Counted from the first letter of the stretch, positions 48,420 through 61,607 are shown. The stretch is DNA of 64,000 nucleotides from Prostheceraeus crozeri (GCA_907163375.1 CAJQUW010014367.1:1-64000), one strand, 5' to 3'. A program made the numbers and translations. The notes: a model not told the origin generated them from the sequence alone.

Positions 48420-51400
48420 CTCCCGTCGACTGGTCAGTTATGAATATTATCGTAACTCAAATTCAGTGAACAAGAGTCTTCTGACTGATGAAAGTATATG
48501 TAAGAGGGCCGCCCCTGACCTGACATGATTATGACAAAATTCATAATGTTGAATAGGAAAGCGATTATTAAAACTAAGTATTTTGCTAAGGTTTTACTAA
48601 AACTTGGATAAAACTGAGTTTACTGGGATACAGATTAAGTTTACTTACTTACTGTTACAAGACCTCTAATGAGACTAACCGATTATCAGTTTAATTTTAT
48701 TTCAGAAATAGTTCAGCTTAGTTTTCTTTGACTGGGTTGTATACCATGTCATGGAGCTCATTTGCTGCTTCATTCTTGCTGAACAATTTGCAGATAAGGA
48801 TCGAATCAGGATCCTACTCCAAACCAATAGAATTAGTGCTGCCTATCCATCTACTTATATGATTAACTACAGTAGCATAATTTTATAGTAATGTTGTGGT
48901 TAAGCAATTGAATACATCCGTAGTTTACCATGACCATGAACATTTCATGTAGAATGCATGCGGATCGCTTATCATTTGATTCCTGATTATGAATATTATT
49001 GTAATTCAAATTTAGTGTACAAGAGTCTTCTGACTGATGAGAAGGATATGAAAGAGGAAAGTTGTAACTTAAACAGACTAATAAAAGGAAAACGAAGTAA
49101 ATAAAATTCCAACAAAGTCAATATATTTACAAAAATACAAAAATATTTATTTTGCAATGATATTTAAGTAGCCTATCACTTATAAGTAGGCCTATGCTAA
49201 AAATCGGATTCGATATATAATGGCAACACATCAAAATAAATAAATTCGTCTATATAATAACAGAAAATAACATAGAGTAGATATATTAGGTAGAGTGGTA
49301 ACTCCGCATTTATTAAATCCCCAATGTGTATACACTTTCGATTTTATGAAATGAACTCATGGGAGATACAGTCGGAATTGCTTCCAAATGTGAGATATGC
49401 GCATTTATGTAATTTTGAAGAAATTACAACGGAATTGACTGATCATGATAGCAAAAAGCAGAAGGAAATGATATCATTTTACAGATTGTCCGTGTCTGAC
49501 AGCCTTGGTGAGGCAATGTTTGTTAAATTGGCAACTCGATGACCTGCGCTATTGCTTTCCTGCTGAACATCAAGAGAATCTTCTTAAGCGCGATCAGGCA
49601 ACAGCTGCCACGGGCATGGCAAAATCACAGATTCTAAGACAATGAATTCAATTATCTTTGAAGGATGTAAATGGGTCCACATCAATTCAGATTCAAGAAA
49701 TGAAACATGAATTTAGTGAATCATAAAATCAAGCCGGTGAAAATTGAATTAAAAACTTGAAATTTCAGCCAGGAAAGCACGAATAATATCGCGATTTTTC
49801 ATGAAGACTTTCAATATAATACAATTCATGAAATTCTGTCGACAATTAGCTTGATTTCCGCTTAGTTATGATGCTTATTAGCAAATATTCATTCTCTTTG
49901 ATGTCCGTCTTGTTTCATACTACTTATATAAGAGAGTCATCTCGGTAGTATATAAATTGGCAAATTTTGACTTTTTTCAAAAGTACTCAAATGCTTTTTT
50001 GGACCACGGGAACGTAATCTCCGCAAAAAACTGAATCTCTTGATATAAAATTTTTCACTGTATACAGATACTTTTTTGAGTCGACACTCCATCTATATAT
50101 CCCTACTCATGGTAAATAATGATTACAACTTTTAGCGAATTGACATTTTTCTTCAATGTTTATTTCCCGGGAACCACCGAAATTTTGGAAATCGTGTAAT
50201 TGGGGACCTTACCGCATCGAAGCAGGGATCCAATTCCACGTATTGGCCTGTTTTCATTTCTTAATGCAACATAGTTCATTATGCAACATGCAATATCATG
50301 CAAATATCATGCAACAATAGTTCGTTATTGACTTTAGCTTGTCCCCCACTCCATAGAAAACGAAAACCTTGAACGCCCTTGAACATCAGTGAAAAATGTC
50401 AGCTGAACTTGAAGATCCTACAACTTATAGCATCCCCTCTCAAAAGAGAAGGAGTTTGGATGTCAGAGGAATTCTCAGTCAATTGCTACAGCCCTTCAAT
50501 CCTGTCCTTGACTTTGATCACCATCCTGCTTAGATGGTTGGTCGACTTTAAGTTTGTATATGCAATCAAGTCTCAAGTCAGTCAAGTAGTTTCATTGATT
50601 TGACACATTTTGAGTGGTAGAAGTGGCGCTGGATAAACATATAAGTCAACATCATCTCAATTTGATGGCTTGTTTATCGGATAGATTTTCTATTATTGTC
50701 AATCTTCATTTGTGCCACTTAGCAATGCTTTTGCGCCTCAAAAATCACGCATTGTTTTGAAACTGTGTAAATTCTCTTATTCATCATTGTATAATCAAAT
50801 ATGGCATTTTTATGTAATGCAATCGTTTATGCCTAATAAACTTACTACAATTTTAACGATGGTCAATTGGTAAACAAATAAAAAATATATAAGTTGGTTT
50901 CTTGGGTTGATCACTGGCTTACTTTATTGGAACAGTCTGAATGTAATTAAATAACCGGCAAATTAAATAGCAGATATCATAATAAATAGATATCAGGCTA
51001 GGACGGGAACTACTGACACTTTCTTCCAAAATTCTAGCACAAAGGGCTTAATAGCATGGATTTGTAGATCTAACTGATCAAACGCTGAATACGAAAATCA
51101 AATTCTTCATTGTCACAGCCAGTTGCTTTCGGTTATAGGTAAGGTTAAAGGATTCCAATTGGAATCCAATGGCAAAATTCAAGAGATATCTATGGATTGT
51201 GAAACACTTGACAATTTTCGCACATTTTCTTTTGCAGAAAAGAAACTATTTGCAAGAATTTTCAGATCTCTCCTCAATCTTTGTGAAATTCAAGGCTATA
51301 TTAAAGTAAATATCAGAACTTGATGTTCAAGCTAACATAATGTTATTAACTGTACCTACATGTAAATATGACTTAACATGGAAGAATACATCCAACTATG

Positions 51401-51594
51401 GATCTATGACTCGGCATTATTCATATGCAATGCACATGCAATTCTTATAACGGACAGAATATTTTGGACTTAGATCGATTTCACATGAAATCACAGCTGC
51501 TGTACGATGTTTCCAGAGGATTATCAATAATTAATTGCAATTTATTTGAACAAAGAAATTAATTAATTGAAATTGGAAAAAAACATCAATTAAT
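48420..51594 (+). repeat. Right copy of the ~3.18 kb direct repeat
   Basis: Near-identical to 39460-42636. Differences include a one-base deletion in aaattcataatg and a small cluster near 48885-48900. At the right end it continues into several aattgaaattgg units (51560-51690) that the left copy lacks, because there the satellite begins instead. Confidence 0.85.
49270..50112 (+). mobile_element. MITE family 'AGGTAGAGTG', copy in right direct repeat
   Basis: Counterpart of the copy at 40311-41153, offset by ~8959 bases and nearly identical. Non-coding. Confidence 0.75.
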
Positions 51595-51695
51595 TAATTG
51601 AAATTGGAAAAAAGCATCAATTAATTGAAATTGGAAAAAATATCAATTAATTAATTGAAATTGGAATTGTGAACCAATCAATTCATTGAAATTGG
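51555..51695. repeat. Short tandem tract of AATTGAAATTGG units
   Basis: Irregular repeats of attaattgaaattggaaaa with catcaatt between, about four units. It marks the right border of the duplicated segment. Confidence 0.65.
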
Positions 51696-51735
51696 AATCC
51701 AAAATTCGACCAGATTCTGTAACTTGATGGCATTA

Positions 51736-52352
51736 CAGTACGCGACAGCAAGTTGTCATACACCATAAAAACACAGGCTATTTGTCCATTTAAAATGCAT
51801 TGTATTGAAATGAGTGCAGATTGATAGTAAAAAAGCAATTGCTTACCAAACTTTGCATCAGTAACTGTTTGAATAGCCTAGTACTTCGTCCATCCACCTT
51901 TTGAATCTATGACTGATTGAATTCTCCTTGGCATTGATTCCACCAATTTTGTACACATTTCCTTTATTTCTTGGTCATGATGCCACATCCTGAAGAAATT
52001 TGAGACCTGCTCTTGCTTTGATTTGCAGTGAGCTTTATTCATACGCATTTTTGCAATGGCCCACAAATTTTCGATAGGGTTAAGGTCTTCGTGTGAATCC
52101 ATCTCAACGCAATAAAGATCAATGACTGAATGTGCGCTTTGCATTGAATAGTAAATGTGATGAATCAATTACAGTAGTATCCAAGCAAGACAAGATATCA
52201 CTCCCTAACCATGAATTGACAGATTTTGAACAACAATAAAGGAACATAGAAATTGGCGTAATTCATTATCTTAGCGTCATAGTATTCTAACCAAGTTCAA
52301 AGCGCAAATATCAATATGGAATAGATGTATGACAACTTGCTGTCGCGTACTG
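51736..52352 (-). mobile_element. Tc1/mariner deletion derivative, 617 bp, TA-flanked
   Basis: Ends cagtacgcgacagcaagttg and (caacttgctgtcgcgtactg) are exact inverted repeats extending to about 26 bases, with TA on both sides (51734-51735, 52353-52354). A minus-strand transposase piece lies within. At ~0.6 kb it is well short of a full Tc1 element, so most of the transposase has been deleted. Confidence 0.88.
51878..52168 (-). pseudogene. Tc1/mariner transposase C-terminal fragment
   Basis: The 96-codon frame contains DLNPIENLWAIAKMRMNK, with the Glu of NPIE that is the third catalytic residue in Tc1-type transposases. It ends LVESMPRRIQSVIDSKGG, followed by WTKY, the classic C-terminal signature. 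The helix-turn-helix domains and the first two catalytic Asp residues are missing. It cannot be an active transposase on its own. Confidence 0.85.
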
Positions 52353-52373
52353 TATCTATTAATTCACCGTAGT

Positions 52374-52601
52374 TTATTCGACCAAGATGATTAGTACGTT
52401 ATCTGGTTTACTGTGATTAGTCAGACAATCAGACAAGCGGATAATATCCTTGGATCCTCTCTCACAGATGCCTGCATGAAATGAGATGTCTTTGGCATGT
52501 AGTTCATACAGCTGTTCGTGATTCTGTCCATTGTTTTCATCAGTGACGATTGAGTGGAGAAAGTTTTGGGCTGCGTGGTCTACTCTGGTTGAAACAAACA
52601 T
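52374..52601 (-). CDS. Unassigned 75-codon frame
   Basis: I do not recognise this frame. It is rich in charged residues, with a composition like a real protein (HAKDISFHAGICERGSKD), and it lies directly beside the Tc1 element. It has no visible domain, membrane segment or signal peptide. It could be a piece of an older mobile element or a single exon of a decayed gene. No splice partner was found. Confidence 0.25.
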   Translation of the reverse strand: MFVSTRVDHAAQNFLHSIVTDENNGQNHEQLYELHAKDISFHAGICERGSKDIIRLSDCLTNHSKPDNVLIILVE

Positions 52602-52619
52602 GAATTTGTGACTACTGAT

Positions 52620-55400
52620 GAATCTTGAAGTTATTGCTGCCTGACAACCTGAAATGCAGGGCTGAAATGCCTATTATAATTGTGAATTGTGAAAAGTAAA
52701 AAAACTACAAAGGGGAAATTAGATAAACAATCTAGTCAACTAACAGATAACAATTAATTGATTGGAATTCGAAAATCCCTGGATGTGTCTCATAACTCAA
52801 GATGGGTGTTGGTGGAGCACTTGACTCGGGTAGAGAATGCTCCAGGTTGCTTCGTGCAGACATCTAATGAAATATCATGCGCTTATGAACCCGTTGCACA
52901 AGGATTTCAGTGATAGCAGTCAAAATGAGTCAATAAAATTTTGTAGCCTATTATTAACTTGATGAGAATAAGAGGACCTGAATCTCCAATTTCGTTGTTT
53001 GAGTAATGAGAAAGTCCTGAGTATTCAGGAAAGTCAGGGTTATAAAGCCTTTCATTTATCTGTCACGGATTGAAATGATTGACGTTGTTTATGAGATCTC
53101 ACTAATATAGGGATTATCATCATCGTCATGAATCATTTAGAATAATTGCAAGCAATGACGTTTGAGTACTTGTGAAGCAGTATTGACTATGACTGATATT
53201 CTATTCATGAACGAATGAAAATCAAGCTAGAGCCTCTATAGCTACATGCATCTGTTTTCTTGGCGTACGTCAGAGAACGATAGTTGATTCAGATTAAGCT
53301 GCTGTCTTGAACAACAGAGTCCCAGGAGAGTGATGTGCACAAATTTCGTTCAACTATTTTCTCCACCATACATTTCAGGCATATTTTTGAGGCGAAGACT
53401 TTTTAGGGGTTCTGATTTTCCAATCAGGCCTTGCACGTAAAGCAAAATGAAAGTGATGCAACTGCATGATTATTAACTTTTGTAGAAAAAGTCCTAAGTA
53501 ATAAAATGAAGTTGGCAGTCAACGAGCTTTACTGTTAAAGCATCATAAAATGTCAAAATTTTCCGAGACGCAGCTTCACTGCATCACCGGGTAGGTCTAT
53601 TAAACACGATAGGCTATAACGTCGACCAGATACATTCGACAGCTGTGTCGACATCCATATCGTTGTGATATCGGATCCAATTTCATAACCCTACTCGATG
53701 CATTAATCTGGCAAACCAACTTAATATTTATTGGTGATGACTAGACAGCGACAATTTAGGTTCATTACCTAAAATTAATGTTTTACGTAAATTCTGGATA
53801 TTTTGTAAAAACACCTGAATCACCTAAATATTGTCATTACGACAAAACTTGCCATTTGATTAGCTCATTTACTCACACTGGAAAACATTGAGAAAATAGT
53901 GGCAACGAATTACTTTTATAATCGGAATAATCAATCTGATGAGTGATTCTGGACATTGCCAAATGTTTCTAATCATAATTTCTAATTCTTTTATATACAT
54001 TTATAGAGTTTTATAGAGTTTATATTACATTTGAAATACGAGTAATTTTGATCTGTTTGACACTTACACAATTGTACAATTGAATTATCAACATTCATTT
54101 TGAAACATGCATACTTAGTTGTTAATGTTTGATCTGTGCAGTTGTTAGCTTGAAACAAAATCGTTCCGAATCGCGATTAAATCTAGGACTTGTCATTTTC
54201 TTTTCCCTGATTAACATTTTTAAAATTATACGTAGATTTAATTATTGTCGTGGTATTTGTTTACAAATTAGTTACCGAAAAAAACACAATTCATGAAAAT
54301 AAACAAAGCCATTGCTCTCAATGAATCTAGTTTTATAATGAATTTTTGATTCACCTATAAAAAACCTAAAATGACAAAAATATTCGCCAAAGATGCTGGT
54401 GTCTAGTGATGACAATCTTTTGCGCTTTAAAACATCGTCGCCGAAGCTCGAATATAAGGTCAAAATACAGACCTGTCATCTGACCCGTCCGCTGCCTCGT
54501 CGGCATCATGAAACGAAAGTAGGTAATTGTCAATCAGCTCTCCTCTCAAGACGCACTGATACACTCCACACATGCATGCGCTGAAAGAGATGAGGACAGT
54601 AGGCATGCATCTAACTGAAGGTGACCGGATTTTTCTCCTAACAAATCTGGTAACCTTGTAATGCACGAAAATGTTCTATACAAAGTGTGTAGGTAAGGTC
54701 CATCATGTTTCCAACATACATTCATGAATGGAAATCTAAAACTGATCAATGAATGTATGTACAACTGGTTATCAATAAGAAAATGAAGTATTTCTAGATT
54801 CGATACAAAGATTTTCAGATGTTCAGTGGGCAAAAGTTTGTAAACACGTTCATACACAGTACATGAATGCAATCATAAGTACCCACCCCCCCCCCCCTCC
54901 TTAAATCGTATAGAGTGGTTTGTAGTCGTCTATTAAGCACCTCAATAATCAATTAATTTCCATGCCAAATCGAATCTAGCATTTTAACCACAGAAATGGA
55001 TCTTCATCTCATGTTTGTGTCCTCCAGATGTCTACGGATAACTATGTAATTTTTCACTACTTCATAGCTTTGACATAGCTATTCAGTCCCTTCCATTCAA
55101 TATTTCAATACTATTCTGTTGTCAATTGCGATATCAAATAAAACTGCTTATAAGAGGTGGCGAAAAAGTAATATCATAGCTGTCGCCACAAATCAACCAT
55201 TGATTCCATACTTCCCTTACATACTTACTTTGGTTCTATATTTGCAGATGCCCAAATGACGGGAGATCATCTTTTTGAGAATGTAAGATAGAGAAATAAA
55301 ACCTCCCTTTTTTCAAATTAAAGGCCAATATAATAAAGTAAAAGATGCGTTTCACAGACATGTGCTGGACGCCGAAGGTCTGTTTGCGAAACATCGTAAC
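52620..55400. other. Intergenic stretch
   Basis: No gene is recognised. A poly-C run lies near 54887-54898. Frames at 54272-54872 overlap on both strands without domain content. Confidence 0.35.
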
Positions 55401-56470
55401 CAGGGATTGCAGCGGGTCAGGATCCGGAATCCGGCGGATCCGGTTGTGAATCTCCGGATCCGGGATCCGGTATGAGATCCGCCCGAATCCAGCGAAGAGC
55501 GTGATGAGATGTCAATGCTGTGGAAAATTCTATTTAACGATAGAAGTTATAAAAGTAATAGAACCTCAAACCTGTTTTTCTCATTACTCACTTAGAGTTG
55601 GGAGTGGCAGCCAAGCGAATATACACTGTACATGTAAATCTTAATAGAAATGCTTTATCCAGGAATATCTGTAGCTCGGTATTGAATGACCATCTATTAA
55701 TGTTCAAAAAAGATGAAGTAACTTTTTCATGCTTTGTTCATTCTAATTGTCATGTTACCGTTGTAGACTTGTGACCACTCCGCCCGCTTTACTAATCCAC
55801 ATGGACATCCATGACTTTAAAAGCCAATAACAAAAAAGTTCCATTGTGCTTAACTCCACATACATGATATTGATCCGACAACCTTACACTTACAATGAAC
55901 AATAGCTGTAATTATCAATAAGTCAACAACAGTTGGATATGCGCATATTAGTTAAATGAACACAGATAAATGCAAGTTTGCTGTCTTTCCTTTCTTTTAA
56001 TTAAATGCACTTGTTTATCGTTGTTGAAATTGTTATTTTGATTGACAATCATGGCAAATGCAAACTTAATTAATTCAGAAATTCAGTTACAGTTATCATG
56101 TCTTAAGAAAGAGTACACATTTCTCTATGCTCAGTCTCAGATAGCATTACTGATATTTTAGATACTTGTGATCATCTATTGATATTTAGTGATGATATTT
56201 TGTAAAAACGCTAATGACAACTGAGAACCAGTGACAACTGCAAATGGCGATAGCAAAATCCTAGGATTTCAATATCACTTCATTAGTATGTTTTTATGCA
56301 TTATGAAACGCATAATTTAAACTTTATCTCAAGAACCATACTATTCAATGTTTCATGATAATGAAAACGAATCACATGCAATTTAATCACTTTTGATTAT
56401 AGGATCAGGGATCCTCCGGGGTACCCGAGTCTAGGATCCGCATCCGGGATCCGGGTATTTGCAATCCCTG
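55401..56470. mobile_element. hAT-like non-autonomous element, ~1.07 kb
   Basis: Begins cagggattgca and ends tgcaatccctg (inverted). Just inside both ends are many ggatccgg/ccggatcc words. The flanks atcgtaac and gtcctaac agree at six of eight positions, consistent with an aged 8-bp target duplication. No transposase frame is seen in the AT-rich interior. Confidence 0.6.
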
Positions 56471-56478
56471 GTCCTAAC

Positions 56479-57913
56479 TTTTGTTCTGTATATTAGAAAT
56501 TCACCTGTATATTGCTTTGCAAAACGTGATCGTTGTAAACATAGGCAACGATGAATTCAAACAACACCGCGCTGATCCCTGCCATGAGCAAGAGCGTCGA
56601 ACTAATGAATACCACTTTTCATGCGCTCGATGTCTCGAGATTGTAGTGCCAAGATCTTCATTATTCGCGATTAAAACTTTTCGTTATACATCATGAAGCC
56701 TGTTTCCACGAATAATATTAATTACCATAGTGAATTAGTTTTCAATCTTTTCGAATTTTTCCACACTCAAATTTAGACCTACAGAATGACTTGTTAATCA
56801 AGCACAATAGTCGATCACATAATAAGGTTATTATACAGGCTTTAGACAAAGGCATACATGCATGTAGACTTTCAATAAGAGCTAAGTAGATATTTTTCGC
56901 TGAGTAGTCAACTTTTAATTCAGGCTGTTCTCATATCTCTGTTGAAGAAGTATTCTAATGAGTGACATCACGCAAATCTATTCTCCGTAGCTTTATCAAG
57001 AATCCGGTAAGAATATTCTCCTAGGCTTTGCGTGATTAAGATGGATATGTGGAACTTAGATTTGTAGTTATCTTTCCACTTGAGATAAAGAAAAGCAAAA
57101 TATGAGCGCATCATTCTTGTCGTATTTGCATGAGGATCGCTGTTCTTCATTTATCAGAAATCAAGCATTTCTCCAAGGAAGGAATAAAGACGGATGTACA
57201 CAATTGAATTTGTGATGTTAGATTGTCGAAAACTTTTTGTTTGGTTATTATTGGTAACTATCACCAAAAATCACGTTATGATTCCGGTAATAATTTCCAT
57301 CATTTGTATCTCGTGATGTACATTTACCTGCAATTATTTGTTTGGGTAAGTAATGCCAGTAATAATTACCGGAAATATTACCAGGACATTACCGCTTACA
57401 ACGCTGTATTAAATCAACCAATGTCGAGCATATACATCTTGAGTACCTGTCATGCATATTGCATTTATGATTAATTGTATTCATGGATAAAGATAAAATA
57501 GTTTTTCATTTATGAGTTGTTATATACATGTAGTACATTTGCATGCGATTTGTACGCGATATCCTGATGGACAAATGATATTCCAAGTTTGCGAAGCGTC
57601 AGTCTCATGACGGTTAAGTTTCAGATATTCAAGAGACTGGAACATTCAACGTTTCCGCACGTTTAGAGGAATTCACATGTATGCTTGAAATATTACTTTA
57701 ATTGCATTCGTAGAAATGTATAAACGTTAGCCATTGAGCGGAAAATCCTTAGAAAATCAATTTTATCGGCCAGAGCTTCGATAATTGCATTTCAAGTGAT
57801 CGAGTGGCCGCTCCGCAACAAAGCTACTAGGTAGACAACAGACATCTTGAGTTAACTCTATATTAAACTTCAAGCAACAATCATATCCTTGAAGAGAATC
57901 AGAATTTTCGTGA
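56479..57913. other. Intergenic stretch
   Basis: Nothing assigned. Words with ggtaataatt/aattaccgg recur near 57285-57390 and may be a worn repeat. Confidence 0.35.
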
Positions 57914-57929
57914 TTAGGCAGCTGTAACG

Positions 57930-59341
57930 AATCTCACCATAAACACTGCAAAGTCAAAGTGTATCGTTATGCGCAAATCCTTTTGTAACCCAGTCTGTGT
58001 TCCAGGAATCGATTTTGTGACGGAACATAAGATCCTCGGGATTGTGTGGAGTGATGATCTAAAATGGCATAAACATATTAGGTGTGTTGAGAAATTGTTC
58101 GTGCAGCGTCTCCATAGTCTTAGAGTGCTGAAGTGTTTCATAAGTAAAGTAGATCTTATTTGTGTTTACAACTCTCTGCTGCGCTCTTAGTCCGACAGCC
58201 AGAACGAGTTTCTGCAGGGAACGAGGCCGAAAATGAGACTTTCACAGAATGATGTACACCCTATGCTTACTTCGAATTCGCGCGTCTGCCGAATTCTAGT
58301 GAGTTCCTCTTCTTGTCAGACAGGATCAAAGAAAAACACATGTATATCCAATAGGACGCAGATTGCAGTTTTTCGCTAAAATGAAATTTTCTATGTTTTC
58401 TCTGATCAAACGAAAAGTGCTAAGCCCAGAGTCATCATTTTTGACATGGAATATCTTCAGGTCATTTCCGATGATGTGCATGTGCTATTATCATGTTTCT
58501 GATCGGCAATATATGTGATAATGGGGTTGAATGTGGATAATGTTGCTCAAAATGTTTGTGTTTGTCGATATTAAGAGACTCGCCAAATCGAAATGTGTCT
58601 AGCTTTATAGACAGGGGTACATGAACATGAAAGGAAATGACCTAAAGACATTCCATGTCAAAAATTATGACTCCGGGCTAAGTACTTTTCGTTTAATCAG
58701 AGAAAACATAGAAAATTTCATTTTAGCGAAAACCTGCAATCTGCGTCCTATTGGATTTGCATGTGTTTTTCTTTGATCCTGTCTGACAAGAACAGGAACT
58801 CACTAGAACTCGGCAGACGCGCAAATTCGTAGCAAGCATAGGGTGTACATCATTCTGCGAAAGTCTCATTTTCGGCCTCGTTCCCTGCAGAAACTCGTTC
58901 TGGCTGTCGGACTGTCTCTTCTTGAATAATGTTCCCCACTTTTTGTTTCAATGCCTGTGTATTTATGCAAGTGGTCAGAGAAATTACAACGCCGAGCTCA
59001 TCAAGTAATTTGTGTATTTGCTTTAAATGTGACTGCTTACCATCCTTGTCTTCAAGACGACTTGAAAATTCAATTCATTTTTTCAGAAAATGTGCTTCTC
59101 CAGATCATATCTTGCATGGTAAAACATTACCAACCAGCAAACGATCAGGTCGAACAATTTTTGATTCATACAAAATCAAACGCCGATGTGATGCTTTCTT
59201 TGTGTTTATGTCATTGTATTTAAATGGGTACATTGATCTGTCAAGCTGATTTCTAATGTGATTTGATTGTAAATTTTGACTTATGACTGATGTTATCATT
59301 TGATTTCTATTTATGGAAATAAAAAAATTCTATTCTATTCT
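57930..59341 (+). pseudogene. LINE 3' fragment: reverse transcriptase end and (ATTCT)n tail
   Basis: The left part encodes the RT C-terminal region (KSKCIVMRKSF; HKILGIVWSDDLKWHKHI; DLICVYNSLLRS). After a 725-bp insertion at 58189-58913 the protein resumes with EKLQRRAHQVIC. After a frameshift near 59040-59050 it gives SSRRLENSIHFFRKCASPDH and SGRTIFDSYKIKRRCDAFF, the typical end of Jockey/CR1-like LINE ORF2. The element ends with a short (attct)n tail at 59327-59341. The 5' end is truncated. Insertion and frameshift make it inactive. Confidence 0.8.
58189..58913. mobile_element. 725-bp foldback element inserted in the LINE
   Basis: The left arm 58189-58468 and right arm 58634-58913 are inverted copies of ~280 bases with a modest number of mismatches (start agtccgacagccagaacga). 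The ~165-base centre is unique. It splits the LINE coding sequence. A ctctt word near both outer borders may be the remains of a short target duplication. No coding content. Confidence 0.82.
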
Positions 59342-59679
59342 AAACTTAGTTCAATTTGATAAAACTTTATTGATGATCCAAGCTTCATGAGTTATCTTTA
59401 CATCAACACGTGTTCACTCAAGTTTTTGATGTTGCATGTGAATGATTCACTACCACAGCAATGTTACATAAACATACTAAATTTACGGGTAATTTATAAT
59501 GATTACATGATTGATATTATCGAGAGCATAGATGATGTAGTATGCGTGAGACAAAAACTAAGTTGCTCTTAGTAATTAGGTGGACTTAAATCACAAAAAT
59601 CTAACTGCTCGTAAAAGTATATCAAATTCACATGAAGTAATAAATGAAAAAAATGAGAAAATGAACGTTGTTTATACTC
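59342..59679. other. Intergenic stretch
   Basis: Nothing recognised. Confidence 0.35.
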
Positions 59680-59885
59680 GGAAGCACATTAGGCACGGAG
59701 CCTTTCTTCCATGTGGCCGAGTTGTCATTTACCACTCTCATTCTTTTTCGTGCTGAGTGTTTAGCAAGAATGCAGAGTGTACCTATTTCAAAAGTCTTAG
59801 GTTTGACCAGACCAAGATTTGAACCAAGGTCTCCCGGACGCAGAGCGAACACTCTACCACAAGGCCACACCGCCGGTAACAACGC
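59680..59885 (-). repeat. tRNA-derived SINE
   Basis: On the minus strand the head reads like a tRNA gene. It has an A-box-like tggccttgtggtagagtg, and about 35 bases later a B-box-like ggttcaaatc. It is followed by a non-tRNA body (actcagcacgaaaaagaatg) towards 59680. Spacing and order fit a polymerase III promoter of a SINE. A complete cloverleaf is not preserved, so it is not a functional tRNA. Confidence 0.65.
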
Positions 59886-61607
59886 CAATAAAACAGTGTC
59901 AAACATATTTGGAGATAGACCTACAAAAATAGCTTGGGCGCATATTTCAATTAGAATATCACAAAAATAAATACTAAACGATGAAATATTCTGTAGATAA
60001 TGTGTTATGAAACATCATTTGCTGATCCTATTTACAACACTAACACAATGATTATAAAATTGATGAGGTCCACGATATGGCCGATGTCTGTAATAATTGA
60101 GTCAAAGCGAATCTTATCACTTTTATTATTACCGTATTAGTCTTGTAATAAAAGACGGTGGATGATGTTTCGTAGCATTGTTATTATAGCATTATATTAG
60201 CGATCGGATGTCTACAGACTTCAGATCGCGGATGCCGATAGCTCTTTTCAATGAATCAAAGAGTTTTTTCACTTGTCTTGTGCTTTCTTCAAATTGGATA
60301 TGGTTTAATCTTCACACAATCCAATTCCGTACTTTGCAGGCTAATCGTATTCCATATGTGCGATAATTCGCTAACAACTCATCCGGTCGAAGTGGTCCGC
60401 TAAATCAGTTTTAATCTCTTCATGGCGACTGTTAAATGTTTGTGCACGAATTTGACGCTGAAAGCAAACATTGAGCTGTTCGCTATATAATTAACATCGG
60501 ACTTCACCTTGGCGACTGATTATATTCTCCCACGTGCTTTGTATCATTCCAACACTTGATCGTCTGACGACCCTACGCGATCACCAGTCCATCCGAAAAC
60601 TTTCTGTCATTGGTTACTTCAAAGTGTCATCTGTACTGTTAGACTTATATAACAAAACACGCAGAGACAATGAACACCACGTGCTAGTTACCTGCATGCA
60701 TGCATGAATTCTCACACTTCCTAACAGTCAACCAACAAGAGCAACGACAACAACGCAGCAGCAACTCACAGTTCCCAACATCTCTCTCTCTCTCTCTCTT
60801 CCTCCAAGTTGAAATTACTCCCAATCCACTCATCTCCTGAGCAAATACAGCCGTATACTGTACAACATCATTCAGAACTTCAGTTCTTGATTACATGCGT
60901 TTGAAGAAGAGAAGCCTTCCAGTGTACATCGCTATTTTACCGCAGTTAGCAACTTATACGAGTAGGCAGATATATTGTCTTGACACTGCACCGCTTTGCT
61001 CTCTATAGGAAGCGCGTTGATGGATTTAACGGCGACAGAAGTGAGGGAATATTAAAATTTAAAAGCTTCTTCCTTCTTCTACTCGTCATTTGTTCCGTAA
61101 CACCAAGTCCAATCCGATATTAATCGGAGCAACCAGTACATTGGTGCACATGCTCTATCAATCGCATCGACGCTTGAGTTTGGAATGCGTCCATTCTGGC
61201 ATGTGTTTTTGGTAAATTTTTTGGATACGGATAAGAAGAACGACGGACAATAGAATTAAAATGCTTCATCATTATAGAAAATGATCGCCAACGAGTTTTA
61301 TTGACGTCACTCGCCGTGCGTTGGAGAAAGGAAAAAGTGATAGAGAGTGAGATAAAGACCTCAGTGACTTATCAACACACGCTATTCTCACTAGAGTGAC
61401 TCCCCGCGCATTTTCTCTACTCTTTCTCTTTTTGATCGCGGTCTGGTGCTTACGAGATTGTTAACCGCTCTCTACATCAATTATGCATGGGATGAGATGA
61501 TTGAATTCTGAATAAAACAGCAACCAGGATTGATGCAGACCTGTTTCCTTCGTTGGCGCTATCTATATTGATGTAGTGACTTTTATTGATCTGCTTTCAC
61601 ATCACAG
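59886..61607. other. Upstream region of the ankyrin gene
   Basis: No coding gene is seen. A (TC)n tract lies at 60781-60799. The bases just before the start codon (ctttcacatcacag|ca) look like a splice acceptor, so an untranslated first exon probably lies somewhere in this stretch. Confidence 0.4.

Noticed and set aside
39460-51594. LTR retrotransposon with 3.18 kb LTRs
   Set aside because: The interior is only satellite DNA, without gag or pol, primer-binding site or polypurine tract, and the repeats lack TG...CA ends.
59680-59885. Functional tRNA gene
   Set aside because: A- and B-box-like sequences are present, but no full cloverleaf forms and the body continues as a SINE.
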